Below are positions 33,742 to 46,042 of a stretch of 64,000 nt of DNA, in pieces; within the stretch, counting starts at the first letter, position 1; the number at the start of each line of letters is the position of its first letter. Origin of the DNA: Bretschneidera sinensis (Eukaryota; Streptophyta; Magnoliopsida; Brassicales; Akaniaceae); the NCBI GenBank assembly GCA_023935145.1, contig CM043702.1, positions 59,871,001 to 59,935,000 of the forward strand, written 5' to 3'. The translations under genes and the position numbers were made by a program. The notes beneath the pieces were generated by a model. That model was not told the DNA's origin, searched no databases, and saw only the letters and a program-made list of their open reading frames with translations.

Positions 33742-35109
33742 TGTTGTGCGAAAATATACCTAAATAAATGGGTGAATAATCGCACTTGTTTTACTTGCAA
33801 GTGCACAAGGTCAATAGTGTAGCATAGTGTGCGAATGCAAGATCATCTCCACAGGGATTGGTAAAGTTTGATTTAGAATTATAATTGCAATGTAAAAAGA
33901 TAGAAATAATAAACTGAAGGGTGATTTGATAATAATAAAGACATAGGGCTTTGATATCCACCACTAGTCATACATTCCCGATTTTGTATAAAGTATCAGT
34001 GCTCTAGCCATATTATGTGTACCTACTGGTTGCCAACCTAAGGGCATGGTATCTACTCCTTAAGCTATTGATTTCCCTAAGCAACGAGTTAGGCATGGTA
34101 TCTACTCTAACTCTTTTCTTCCTTAAGGGATTCAGCATGGTATCTGCTTGAGTTGTTCCTTAAGAAAGCATAGGTACTGTGGAAATCGACAACCACATGA
34201 GACCTAGGGCATGGTATCTACTCCCGGTTTCCCATGTTGATTAACCCGGGTATTCGGATAAGATGGTCCCTTGTTACTAATGTTAGACCCAGGACTCGGT
34301 CATCCAAATTGATCTAACTAACCTATCCATACCACATGCATACGTTGGCCTTACACATACATATGAGGAATGTAAATAAGCACAGGTGTTAATCAAGTTA
34401 AGTAACATAATAAGCTATGCAAAGATTTAATCAATGAATAAAAATATGGGAATGCATAACTAGGGCTTCAATCGAGCCCTATAAGAGAGTTAGTTACACA
34501 TACTAACTGAAGTAAACATAATTAAACAAAACATAAGGGAGAAGAATAAACCCGAGAGAAGAGGCGTCAATTCTCTCCCAAGCTCTCCACTCCAAGTAAA
34601 AGAAAAGAGAAAAGTGTTTACTATCTAAGGGTGTGTTTTTGTGTGTGAGTTACAAGTGTATTTATAGGTCTTTGAGAAGTCCTAATAGACTCATGAGTTT
34701 CTAAACTTTCCTAAAATACAAAACTCCTTTATTTCCAAAATAGAGTTATTTCCAAAATAGGGTTATTTCCAAAATAGAGTTCTGCAGTTTACAATTCACG
34801 TCTGTACATTTGCGCTCGATCGCATGCATCCTTGCGCTCGATCGCAGTGTGCGCTCGATCCTACAAGTGTGCGCACGACCGTATGTGCGCTCGATCGCAC
34901 TGCATGTGCGCTCGATCGCACTTTGTCCAGAAAGTGCTCCAGGGCTTCTAGATTTCTTCCTTAAAGAGCCAAAACTGCTTCTTTTTCTCCAAGACCCTAT
35001 AAAAACATGTAAAACACACAAATGGAGTAAAAGATACCAAATTAATGTAATAAAGGATCTAACAAGTGTAAATAAGGGGGCTTAAATATGTATATTTAAG
35101 CGTCTATCA
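33742..35109 (-). repeat. 5' LTR of C
   Basis: Same length as its partner at 27815-29182, differing at about eight positions. TGCGCTCGATCGCA motifs lie at 34807-34922, with a TATA box at 34659-34666. The high identity indicates recent insertion. Confidence 0.95.
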
Positions 35110-35114
35110 TCAAG

Positions 35115-36260
35115 CCATTCAAGGACTAGAGGAAAAAATGGGGCAATTGGCCAAGGAACTGAGTACCAGAAAGCAAGGAGAGCTTTCAGCCCAGCCAATA
35201 CCTAATCCAACAGGACATCAACAATTAAATGTTGTGACAACCATGAGAAGTGGAAAGATCATAGGCATCGATGAGTCTGCATGAGCATCTCTAAACAAAG
35301 CCTCCACATCTAAGGTAAGTGAGATAGAAAAGGTAAATGAACCTCCACCCTTCCCTCAAAGGTTAGTAAAATCTAAAAAGGAAACTAAACTGAGTGACAT
35401 TTTCGAAACCTTGAGAAACGTGGAAATAAACATTCCTTTATTAGATGCAATAAAAAAACTTCCTGCTTATGCTAAGTTTTTAAAAGATATTGCACTAACA
35501 AAAGGAAGTTTCAGGAGCATGATACGGTAGCCATAACTCAAGAGGTGAGCGTTGTACTATTAAGAAAACTACCACCAAAACTAAAAGATCCGGGTAGTTT
35601 TACCATTCCTTGTAGGCAAGGTGATCAACTATTCGAGCATGCATTATTGGATCTAGGAGCGAGTGTCAACTTGTTACCATACAGTGTATTCGAGACACTA
35701 GGTTTAGGGGAGCTCCAATCAACCTCTATTACTTTGCATTTGGCTGACAGAAGCATCAAACGACCGAGAGGTATCCTCGAGGATGTTTTGGTAAGAGTAG
35801 GTAAATTTATTTTACCTGCTGATTTTATTGTGTTAGACATGGGCATTGTCACTGTGAAAGTAAATGATGAAGAGATGGAATTCAAAATATTTATACATTA
35901 GAATCAACCAAAAATGATAATGAGTTTTATATTGTGAGCTTAATGCAAGGTATTGTTGAGAAAGTTTCTAAGGTCCATTACACTGCTCCATTGGAGACCA
36001 TCCTCAACCATGATGACACAAGATTGGACATTAGGCCAGAGGATGATGATGTGATTAAAGATATCAATGGAGCTATGCACACCATTAAGAACACACCCAA
36101 GCTTTCAAGTAAGTATAATCCTCGATTCGAAAATCTTGGACTTACTAATACAACTTTTCCCTATTGTATTGACCAAGCACCAAAATTAGAGACGAAGCAG
36201 TTGTCGATGGCACTAGAACCACCTGATGTGGGTCCTAAGTGCCTCCTTCAAAGAAAGTAG
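35115..36260 (+). pseudogene. A gag-protease, 3' part
   Basis: It resumes after C with the coiled coil and linker (ATRKQGELS-like, LNVVTTMRSGK), then the protease (ALLDLGASVNLLPY, SIKRPRGILEDVLVRVG, FIVLDM). The expected EE...PIILGRPF segment after FIVLDM is missing, so the protease has lost its C-terminal part, including the ILGRPF motif. Stops near 35283, 35500 and 35901 and a frameshift near 35495 confirm decay. It ends at a stop at 36260, and no RT follows. Confidence 0.87.
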
Positions 36261-37121
36261 CACTGAAGCTACTATAGAGAGCGCTTGAGCAATTCCCACT
36301 TACATAACATATAGCTCAAGTGCCTCTATTGAGGTTAGCGGTACTAAGGCCACTACAATATGGTTGGTTGTATCATCACCAATTCTTCCCCTTGATCACT
36401 TTATTATTTTAATACTTTAATATTTCATTACTATCAATATTTTCTACACTGCGATCGAGAGCACTACAGAGTGTGCTCGAGCGCACTCTGGCCAAACGCC
36501 CCAGTGAGCAAGAGCGCAACATCCTACCCACTTACGTACAGTGCGATCGAGCGCATGTCACTATGCACTCGGGGCAAAGAAGGCACATGAGGGTTTTTTA
36601 TTCTTATTCAGCTCACAAACACCTGTTTTCCTCGCATTACACTCTAGCGCATCTCTCACTCTCACAGTCGCACTTAGCTTAATCTTGCCCTAATCTTGCA
36701 CAGTAATTGCTTCCAAACCACCGCTCGTCCATCACAATCACCACCCTACCACTGTACATCACCCTTCTACAAAACCATCCTCCCCTGAACTTCCCCAAAT
36801 CCAACACGGTCTGCAAACCAATTTTTGTTCTACTTACTTGCACACCATCACACATGGTTCTTGATCTTTAGTTTACATATTCATATATATTTATCTTGTG
36901 TGATTGATTGGGTATTTTTTACAGGAGGTTTGGATCAACGGTGTGTAATTTGTACAGCTTCAGATTTCTATTGCACGCAAAGTGTTTAACCTATTGCCTA
37001 AACAAGTGTGATCGAGCGCTAGGTATTAGTGATCGTGCGCTCATCACCCAGTGCGATTGAGCGCTCCATCAGCTGTGAACGAGCGCATAAACGATAGAAA
37101 CTATAATATTTTTCTCAGCAC
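36261..37121 (+). promoter_or_regulatory. Spacer of A between gag-pro and ORF2: motif arrays and leader
   Basis: GCGATCGAGCGCA-type motifs cluster at 36450-36575 and again at 37005-37085. A pyrimidine tract with TTTTTTACAG/GAGGTTTGG at 36915-36930 matches TTTTTTTGCAG/GAGGTTTGG in B, a shared splice-acceptor-like site. The TATA position seen in B is degenerate here (TTTTTTATTCTTATT). Read together with B, this looks like an internal promoter and spliced leader for ORF2. Confidence 0.45.
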
Positions 37122-38258
37122 ATAGCCTCCACTTCCCGAGCTTTCGACAGCCTCCACCAGACATCCCGACCCAGTTTCGAGCAGCGTGAAATACTGTTCG
37201 AGACAATATTTAACATAGATGAGGACTTCAAGAGTTTGGACACCACAAGATGAGCAGTCCAAGAATTCAAAAATTGGGGTCTCAAGCGGCTGTTCTAGCC
37301 GATCTATTTAACGATATACACTCGATTCGTGGTCAGCTTCTATGAGAACCTAACCTATGTCTGCACCAGATCAGAGATCTTATCTTCTTCAGTCCAGGGC
37401 AGATTCATAGAGTTGACCACCACCGACATAGCTGGTTCATTACACTACTGTGATGAGTCCCCGCCGGAGGACAACCATATGGAAAAGTAGCCTGATCTGT
37501 TTCCTCTACCACACATTATAGAGGACATGTGTGCGGGCCAATATGCAGACCGCCATAACAATGCGGGGAGCCAGTCAAGGTTGCCTCCCCGTTTATGGTT
37601 CGTCGACTCAGTCTTGCAACATAATGTGTGTCCTTTGGGGTATAAGACATAGAGGCGGGATCAGTTTTTACAGACTCTCTACACCTTTCACCGGGGTTAT
37701 TGGTACTCTATCCCAGCGATCATATAGAGTCAGATACACAAGTTCTGGGATAGTGTGCATAACCGGCAGAAGACCACAGCTAATGCCTGGGGGCTCCCTT
37801 TCCCCTTCTTGCTCAGTCACATCTTCAAGAAGAAGGGGATTAGAGGCTCCTCTATAGACGACCCGGTTAGTGATCATCTTTTCTTTGGGAGAGCCCAGTG
37901 GAGCCTCAGCCAGTCCCACATGCCACAAGTACCCCAGGTGCAGATCCCTATTGCTGAGCCTGTGGCAAATGATCCGATGGAGGCCGAACATCCACCGGTG
38001 AGCCCTTCATGGGAGGAGGACCAGCCCAACATGGGGTCCATGGAGTATCAGTACCTTCTAGATGAGCTGTCTTCATTCCGCTGTGAGTTGTCCTACATTC
38101 GCCGGGAGGATCATGAGGCAACCCATTTGATCCATCAGCGGATTGATGGGTTAGAGGCGCAGTTTACACAACAGGAGGTGATGCTACAGGCCATCCTTGA
38201 CCGCCTACCTCCTACACCTGGTACCTCTTCGACTGCACCCACTGATGATCAACAGTGA
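37122..38258 (+). pseudogene. A ORF2: putative plant transposon protein-like, decayed
   Basis: Homologous to B ORF2; the start codon now reads ATA (37122-37124). Segments: RPSFEQREILFETIF, GLKRLF, VVSFYENLTY, SSSVQGRFIELTTTDIAGSLHYCDESPPED, EDMCAGQYADRHNNA, HRGYWYSIPA and TTANAWGLPFPFLLSHIFKKKGI. A C-terminal helical tail (IDGLEAQFTQQEVMLQAIL) ends TAPTDDQQ, stop 38258. The FYENL...SSSVQGRFIELTTTDI pattern resembles the 'putative plant transposon protein' domain also suspected in E1/E2. Stops and frameshifts near 37230, 37295, 37490, 37600 and 37735 break it; the last 165 codons are open. Its function is not known. Confidence 0.65.
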
Positions 38259-39671
38259 GAGGATGCTCTGTCTTGCTGAAGACGTAAAACTTAGCCCTCA
38301 TAGGAGGCACCCCAAAGCATATCCTTTTTATTTTAGTATTTTTCTTTTGTTTATGTTTATATTTATATATCTATTATCCATATTTCTTATTTTTCCGCAC
38401 AACATTTATTTTTCTTTGCTAGGAGCTTAGTGCGTGCATCCAGTTCAACTTTGGGGGCGTGTTACGAGCAAAGCAAGCAATCTAGTTCTCCATCTCCCAG
38501 GTCAGATCTTTCCATGCCACACACACATTGGGAACAATGTGTGTTTTAAGTTTAGGGGTAGCAGGAGACACTGTTACGCACACACTAGTTCCCAGTTTTT
38601 TTTTTTTTAAAGATAAATACATGTTCATGTGGTGATAAAAAATTTGATTGATTTAAAATATGATAAAACTTCATTAGTAAGATTAAAATCTAGAACACAT
38701 AGTCTTGTAATAGGAATTTTACAAAGTTTAGTTACCTACCTCAAGTAACTTAAGAATTCACGAGTTTGATCCAGATTTGCACAAGCACATTAGCATGCAT
38801 TTGTGTGGGGTATGACATATAATTCTTTTGTATATGTTTCCATGACCTAACTGTAATCGGATAACTTGTTAAAAGAACACTTTGGCATAAGAAAAAAAAT
38901 TTATAATAAAGAAAAATGTTCATCATGCAAAAAGAAAATAAAAGCTTCTAATGATCATTAAAAACTTTCTGCTGAGTAACTGGACCTCTTGCCTCAGTAA
39001 GTAGTGAATGTTCACGTCAAAAGGTGGGAATTAAGCCTTTAATGATCATAATAAAAATTTCCACTGAGTAACTGGGCTTCTTGCCTCAGTAAGCAGTGAG
39101 TGTTCACGTCAAAAGGTGGAAGTTTCACTAAGAAGCATTGGAACCTATTAGTTCTGTAGCTTTTTTTACTCGAGTTAGTAAGTTCTTAGGGGTGTCTTTA
39201 CACCTAATGCTCTAAAAACATCTGGTTTGGGAGTCATTGGCTAAACACTCATTACAAGGGTCAATTAGAAAGCTTAATGGAACTCAACGTGGCAAAAGAA
39301 TCGCATGATAAAAGAAAAAGAAAAGAAGCAAGCATTATGCCATTATTGTTCTTTTTTATAAGGAATTCGATGTAGGTTTGGACACCGAAACACTATACGC
39401 TAAAATTATTTGGAAACCCCATCTTATAAGTGCTAATTCATCACACATAAATCAAACTTGCGATACCTTAAGCCAACCTTAGGTAAGTAACATGAGTTTT
39501 TAAAAATCCTTTTTCAATACAAAAATGTGTTTTTATTATAAGCTTACTCATGAACAGTTATCATGGTTTTATGCTCAACCCAAATTTTTGAATATCATGA
39601 AAATGACTTTATCTTTAATTTCGTTTTAACATAGTCTTTTGTTTTGTATTGCTAAGGGACTAGCAATATGT
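38259..39671 (+). other. 3' noncoding region of A
   Basis: Noncoding tail with two tandem copies (about 38950-39125) of the unit shared with B and C (core TGAGTGTTCACGTCAAAAGGTGG). It contains a conserved CACATTGGGGACAATGTG-like inverted repeat (decayed, about 38522-38540) that also occurs in B and C. No gene seen. Confidence 0.65.
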
Positions 39672-39684
39672 AAGTTTGGGGGTG
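39672..39684 (+). other. Polypurine tract of A
   Basis: AAGTTTGGGGGTG immediately before the LTR start TGATAAATGG. It matches C exactly. Confidence 0.87.
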
Positions 39685-40967
39685 TGATAAATGGTTAAAT
39701 AGTCATATTTAAGCCCCTTAATTTACGCTTGTTAGGCTCTTTGTTTATCTATTTTAGTATATTCTACTTCATTTTCGTGTTTTATATGTTTTTCACAGGA
39801 CTTGGACAAAAAGAGGATATTTTGGAGCTTTTAGGAGTAAAAGTCAAATTCTGCCATCCAGCAAGGTGCGCTCGAGCGCACCTCCCTCATGATCGAGCGC
39901 ACAGGCACATGAGCGCACTTGAAGAAGGCTCGAGCACACACTTACGTTCGAGCGCATCCCGCATACGATCGAGTGCAAAAACTCCAGAAGTGGCAGAGCC
40001 AGATATGGAAAAAAGTCTTCGGACCTCAAATAGGAAATTAGGGTTTCGGGACAGCCTGAGAACCCTATAAATAGTCCTGTAAAACACATAAACCAGACCT
40101 TTTGTTTTAGACTTGAAGTTACAAGCTTAGGAGAGGAATTGACGACTCGTCTCCCGAGTCTTCTTTGGGTTTTATTTTTCTGTTTTTCATTCATTATGGT
40201 TATTATGTTTAGTTTAACTAGCATGTGTAACTAAACTTTTATAGGGCTCGATTGAAGCCCTAGTTATGCTTTTCTACATGTTTATTCATTGATTACCTTT
40301 GTTATAGCCTTGTTAGAATGTTTAACTTGATTAATGCCTGTTTGTATTTAAATTCCTCATATGTGTGTGTCTAACCAACCTATGCATGTGGTATGGATTA
40401 GTTAGTCGAATCAATTTAGATGATCGAGTCCTGGGTTCGACAATAGTAACAAGAGATAGCCACACCGGATTCTCGGGTTAATCAACACGAGAAACTGGGA
40501 GCGGACCAAGCCCCTAGGTCCCGTGTGGTTGCTGATCTCCACAGCCCTTATGCACTTTTAAGGAACAACTCAGTATACACCCATGCTGAATCTCTTAAGA
40601 GAGAAAAGAGTTAGAGTATACACCATGCCTAACTCGTTGCATAGGGAGATCAATAGCCTAAGGTGTGGACCAAGCCCTTAGGTTGGCAACCATTAAATAT
40701 TCATGATAAGGCTAGAGCATTGGCACCTGACTTAGTGGGAAAGTATAATTAGTGGTGGGTATCATAGTCCTATGTCCTCGTTATTATTAACTCACAATCA
40801 ACAATTATTTCTCTTTTTACTTTGAAGAAACTAATTCTAAATCGAAATTAACCAATCCCTGTGGAAATGATCTCGCACTTGCACACTATGCTACCATTGA
40901 CCTTGTGCACTTGCAAGTAAAACAAGTTTGGTTATTTGCATATTTTTAGGTAGATAATCACTCAACA
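39685..40967 (+). repeat. 3' LTR of A
   Basis: Pairs with 24877-26161. The GCGCTCGAGCGCA-type motifs here (39866-39980) are less decayed than in the 5' copy. The TATA box is at 40066-40073. Confidence 0.93.
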
Positions 40968-40972
40968 ATATG

Positions 40973-42117
40973 CTCCACAAATACCGAACTGGTTTGCTCA
41001 CTAGCCCCTACAGGGTTAGCTTTCTCCAAATAGGGAAATAACAATTCATTAAAAATGACATCCCTACTTATTATGAGTTTCAATCCTTTTTGCTCTAAGG
41101 AGCACAACCTATACCCCTAAGCCCCTTCCCTATATCCTAGAAACACACATTTTCTAGATCCTGGGCTAAGTTTATCATCCTTTTGATGTGCATACGCAAC
41201 ACACCCAAAAGTTCTAAGGTTGTCCAACTCAAGGGGTTTACCACTCCACATGTCCAATGGAGTCTTAAGGTCCACAACCCTAGATGGTGATCTGTTAACC
41301 AAATACGCAGTAGACACCGCTTCCCTCCAAAAACATTTGGGTAATCCGAATCCATTTAACTTATACCTAACCTTTTCCATAAGGGCCTTATTCATCCTCT
41401 CAGCAACTCCATTTTGCTGAGGGGTTTTTGCAACCGTTCTATGTCTTAGAATCTTATTTAACTTATAGAATTGATCTAGTTCCTTGTTAAAACTTCTAAG
41501 TCATTATCAGTTCTTAACACCTTAACTACCATGTTCGTTTGAGTTTCCTCCAGCTTTTTCCACACCACTAATTTATTCAAAGCATCTGATTTATTTTTAA
41601 GCAAATAAACACAAACCTTTCTTGAATAATCATCAATTAAAGATAGAAAGTAAAGATTACCTCCCTGTGTTGGTGTTCTTGCTGGTCCCCAAAGATCTGC
41701 ATGATTGTAGTCAAGAATACCCTTAGACTTGTGCACTCCGGTGTTGAAGCTAACCTGAAGTTGTTTCCCAAGAACACAACATTCCCAAAAATCAAGTTCC
41801 TCTACTTTGTCACCATTAAGTTCACCATCCTTGCTGAGAACTTGCAAGCCCTTTTCACTCATATATCCTAAGCGATTATGCCAAAGGGCTGCATTATCCA
41901 TCTCAGCCATCAAGCTTACTGTTTGATCCTTGATCTCCGTGTCTCCGATCATCTCATAGAGACCATCCTTCATTGTTGCTTTGATCACTATCAAAGATCC
42001 CTTGGTTACCTTGATCTTTCCTCCGTCTACCATGTAAGTGTACCCCATGGAATCTAGCTACCCCAATAAGATCAAATTCCTTTTCAAATCTAAAAGATAC
42101 CTCACGTTCCTCAGCAG
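40973..42117 (-). pseudogene. Y pol, middle part: pre-integrase and integrase
   Basis: Between insertions B and A. In minus-strand order: MGYTYMVDGGKIKVTKGSL, the HHCC region (LWHNRLGYMSEKGLQVL, CCVLGKQ), integrase core (HADLWGPARTPT, LIDDYSRKVCVYLL with the DDY motif, RTDN), a frameshift near 41490, then TPQQNGVAERMNKALMEK, CFWREAVSTAYLVNRSPS, and the chromodomain-free C-terminus (CVFLGYREGA). It ends at the A insertion inside the integrase-RT linker. Integrase is nearly complete but broken. Confidence 0.9.
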
Positions 42118-42122
42118 CCTCG

Positions 42123-43410
42123 TGTTGTGCGAAAATATACTTAAAGAAGTAAGCAAATAATCGTCCTAGTTATACTTGCAAGTGCACAAGGTCATCGGTG
42201 TAGTCTAGTGTGCAAAAGCAAGGTCATCTCCACAGGGATTGGTAAAGTTGCTTTTAGAATCAGTTTCTCTAAAGTAAAAAGAGACAAATAACTGTTGGAA
42301 GGTGATTTAATAATAATAAAGACATAGGGCTTTGATATCCACCACTAGTCATACTTTCCCAATTTGTATAGGGTATCAATGCACTAGCTTTATTATGTAT
42401 ACTTACTGGTTGCCAACCTAAGGGCATGGTATCTACTCTAACTCTTTTCTTCCTTAAGGGATTCAGCATGGTATCTGCTTGAGTTGTTCCTTAAGAAAAC
42501 ATAAGTACTATAGAAATCGAAAACCACATGAGACCTAGGGCATGGTATCTACTCCCGGTTTCCAATGTTGATTAACCTGGGTATCCGGATAAGATATCCC
42601 TTGTTACTAATGTTAGACCCAAGACTCGGTCATCCAAATTGATCTAACTAACCTATCCATACCACATGCATACGTTGGCCTTACACATATATGTGAGGAA
42701 TTTAAATAAGCACAGGCATTAATCAAGCTTAGTAACATAATAAAAGCTATTGGCAAAGATTTTATCAATGAATATAAATATGGGAATGCATAACTAGGGC
42801 TTCAATCAAGCCCTATAAGAAAGTTAGTTACACATACTGTCTAAAGTAAACATCATATATAAACTAAACATAAGGGAGAAAAATAAACCCGAGAGAAAAG
42901 GCGTCAATTCTCTCCCAAGCTCTCAACTCCAAGTAAAAGAAAAGAGAAAAGTGTTTTCTATCTGAGGTCTGTGTTATGTGTGTGAGTTACAAGTGTATTT
43001 ATAGGTCGATGAGAAGTCCTAAGAGACCCATGAGTTCCTAAACCTTCCTAAAACGAAAATTCTCTTATTTCCAAAAAAGGGTTCTGCAGTTTACTGTTCA
43101 CGCCCGTACATGTGCGCTCAATCGCATATGTCTTGCGCTTGATCACAGTGTGCGCTCGATCCTTCATGTGTGTGCACGATCGAAATGTTCGTTCGATCGC
43201 ATTGCATGGCGCAATCGATCGCAATTTGTCCAGAGAATGCTCCAGGGATCCCAGATTTCTTCTTTTAAGTGCCAAAACTGCTTCTTTTTCTCAAAACCCT
43301 ATAAAAACATTAAAACACAAAAATTGAGTAAAAGAGACCAAATTAACGTAATTAAGGACCTAACAAATGTAAATAAGGGGGCTTAAATATAAATATTTAA
43401 GCACTTATCA
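42123..43410 (-). repeat. 3' LTR of B
   Basis: Pairs with 49569-50906 but lacks about 49 bp present there (after 42440). The missing segment lies between two copies of GCATGGTATCTACT, so it was probably lost by recombination or slippage between them. Decayed TGCGCTCGATCGCA motifs lie at 43112-43225. TATA box at 42996-43003. Confidence 0.93.
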
Positions 43411-43423
43411 CACCCCGAAACTT
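43411..43423 (-). other. Polypurine tract of B
   Basis: Minus strand AAGTTTCGGGGTG, one substitution from the A/C sequence, directly against the LTR start. Confidence 0.82.
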
Positions 43424-44914
43424 ACATATTGCTAGTCCCTTAGCAATACTAAATTAAAAACTAAAACGAAAAAAACATAGATAGATCCAATGTTCATTGT
43501 GTCAATCAAAAGTTTAGATTTTTCACAAAACTATGATGCGCATTCATGAGCAAGCTTAACAAGTGTAAACATATTTTTGCAATGAATAAGAGTTTTGAAC
43601 GTACATCATTTTCATGAGGTAGTTTAAGACATCACAAGTTTAACTTTAGTGTGTGGTGACTAGCACACAAAAGATTGGGTTTCCAAGAAATTCAAACGTG
43701 CATTGTTTCGTTGACTCAAGATTTACCAAACTTCCTATTAGAGTCAACAAATATGGTATAGACTTTTATTTGTGAGATTTTCGCCAAGTTAGTTCCCTTA
43801 AGCTTTCTTGTTGACTCGTGTAATGAGCGTTTAGCCAATGACTCCCAAACCAGATGGTTTTGTGGGCATTAGGTGTAAAGACACCCCTAAGGACTTACTA
43901 GCTCGAGTCAACAAGGCTACGAAACTTAATTGGTTTTAATGCTACCACTTAGAATTTTCCACCTTTTGACGTGACACTCAATGCTTACTGAGGCAAGAGG
44001 GCCAGTTACTCAGCGGAAAGTTCTTTTTAATGATCATTTAAAATTTACCACCTTTTGATGTGACACTCAATGCTTACTGAGGCAAGAGGGCCAGTTACTC
44101 AGCGAAAAGTTTCTTTTAATGATCATTTAAAATTTTCCACCTTTTGACGTGACACTCAATGCTTACTGAGGCAAGAGGGCCAGTTACTCAGCGGAAGATT
44201 TGTTTTTATTGATCATTAGGAGCATTTTTTTTTCTTTTTGAGCACGAATCAATCTTTCTATTTTCATATGCCAAAATGTCAATCTAATAGGTCATCTAGT
44301 TTATAGTCAATCAAAAGAAACATACAAATCCAAATAACACGTCATACCCCACACAATTATGTACTAATGTGCTCGTGATAATTTAAGTTAAACTTGTGAA
44401 TTCTTAAATGCCTAAAGGGTAATGATCTAGGTTCAAAACTTGATTATCGGCCTATATGTTCAAAGTGTTAAGCTCGCTGATGAAGTCAAATCATAAAGTT
44501 TTGTTTAGATCTCAAAAAAAAGTTTATTGGACAAAATGAACATGCATTTATCTATGAAAATAGCAACAAAACAAAAAAAACTGGGGGACAAGTGAGTGTG
44601 TGAATGTGTCCCCATACCCCCAAAATTAAATTGCACATTGTCCCCAATGTGTGAGCAGCATGGAAGGATCTGACCTGGGAGATGGAGAGCTATATAGCTG
44701 GCATGGCTTGGAGCACGCCCCCAAACTTCAACTGGATGCACTGACACTGTCCTTGAAAAAGAAAGAAAAACAAAGATAAAATGGAAAACAAGTAATAGAC
44801 AATAATATAAAAGTATAAAATATGAATAATAACATAAACTATAAAAAAGGATATGCATTGGGGTGTCTCCCATGAGCGCTAAGTTTAAGGTCTTCAGCCA
44901 GACGTGGTATCCTC
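43424..44914 (-). other. 3' noncoding region of B with three 89-bp tandem repeats
   Basis: Three head-to-tail copies of an 89 bp unit begin (core ACCTTTTGAC) at 43961, 44050 and 44139. A and C have two copies each. A conserved inverted repeat, CACATTGTCCCCAATGTG, lies at about 44635-44652. No coding signal. Confidence 0.75.
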
Positions 44915-46042
44915 TCACTGCTGATCATTAGGTGGTGCAGTCGAAGAGGTACCGGGTGCCGGAGGTAGGCGATCAAGAATGGCCTGCAGTATAGCCTCCT
45001 GTCGTGCTAACCGTGCCTCCAAACTATCCATGCGCTGATGCACGAGTGTGGTAGCAATAGAGACCTCACCGTGGAAAGAGGACAGCTCAGCTAGAAAGTG
45101 CTGGGACTCAGTGGGTCCCATATCTGAATGGTCCTCCTCACGTACTGGGCTAATGACCGGGGTCTCGGTCTCCATGCGATCCTCCTCAACTCAAGCAGCT
45201 GCTGGAGCAGGTACTGGGGGTCCTCGTGGCATATGCAAGATGCTGTGTGTCCACTGAGCCTTCTCGAAGAAGGGATGCTCTCGTACTGGCCCGTCACTAT
45301 GGGTCCCCTTAATCCCCTTCTTCTTGAGGATAGAGGTGAGTAGGAACGGGAAAGGGAGGCCCCAAGCATTGGCAGTGGTAGTCTGACGACCATAAACATG
45401 ATCCCAAAACTTGTGCACCTGGCTCCAAATGACAGCCGGGATAGAGTACCAGTGGCCTCTATGGAAGGCATATATAGTTTAGAGAAATTGGTCTCGCCGC
45501 TGTGTCTTGTGCCCCAATGGACACACGTTATGCTGTAGGATCGTATCAACAAGCCACAGTCGGGGAGGTAGCTTGGACAGGCTGGCCGCATTGTTATGCC
45601 TGTCGGCATACTAGCCAGCGCACATGTCCGTGATAATCTCGGCCAGGGCAAAGGACTCCAGCTGCTCCTCTATATCAGTGTCCTCAAGAGGGGACTCATC
45701 GGTGCAATGAAGAGCAGCGACGATATCGGCACTAGTCACCTCGATGGGCATGCCCCAGACTGAAGAGGTGAGGACTCCCGGTCTGCTGCAGTCGAAAGAT
45801 AGATGCTCATAAAACTGGACTACGAGCTAGGAGTAGGCAGTGGAGCACACTGGTTTAAACAGCCGCTTCAACCCTCGATGTCGGAATGCTTTGACGGCCT
45901 ATTGCGTGGCGTCCATGTGCCGGAATATGTCATCGATGGCAAATGTGGTCTCGAACAATAGCTCTCGTTGCTCGATACTGGGTCGGGATTAGGAGGCATG
46001 GTTGCTTGAGGCACCAAAGGTAGAAACAGTTGGTCTGGACAT
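44915..46042 (-). pseudogene. B ORF2: putative plant transposon protein-like, decayed
   Basis: ATG 46042 (MSRPTVSTFGASSNHA). Order: IEQRELLFETTFAIDDIFRHMD, FRHRGLKRLFKPVCST, VVQFYEHLSFDCSRP, SSVWGMPIEVTSADIVAALHCTDESPLED, DMCAG, ADRHNNAA, HNVCPLGHKTQRRDQFL, HRGHWYSIPAVIWSQVHKFW and TTTANAWGLPFPFLLTSILK. The tail, MDSLEARLARQEAILQAILD, is coiled-coil-like, ending PPNDQQ, stop 44915. Four in-frame TAG/TAA codons and a frameshift at about 45560 inactivate it; intact length would be about 375 residues. The VVQFYEHL...SSVWGMPIEVTSADI layout resembles the plant transposon protein domain. It occupies the slot of Athila 'env-like' ORFs, but no membrane segment is visible. Confidence 0.67.

Larger units (their letters stand above)
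27815..35109 (-). mobile_element. C: young Athila-like TR-GAG element inserted in A
   Basis: LTRs are exactly 1368 bp each (27815-29182, 33742-35109), with about eight mismatches counted by eye. A perfect target duplication, TCAAG, flanks C (27810-27814, 35110-35114). The interior holds one long gag-protease ORF and a 1.6 kb noncoding tail with only the last 17 or so codons of the second ORF. No RT, RNase H or integrase is present. It is the most recent insertion in the window and lies in the opposite orientation to A. Confidence 0.95.
24877..40967 (+). mobile_element. A: Athila-like Ty3/gypsy non-autonomous element inserted in Y
   Basis: LTRs of 1285 and 1283 bp (24877-26161, 39685-40967), TGATAA...CTCAACA. 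The target duplication is CTATG (24872-24876) / ATATG (40968-40972), one mismatch; Z's uninterrupted copy of this sequence contains CTATG. A tRNA-Asp primer site follows the 5' LTR. It codes for gag-protease, split by C, and a second ORF (37122-38258). No RT, RNase H or integrase sequence is present, so A depended on another element. Confidence 0.93.
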
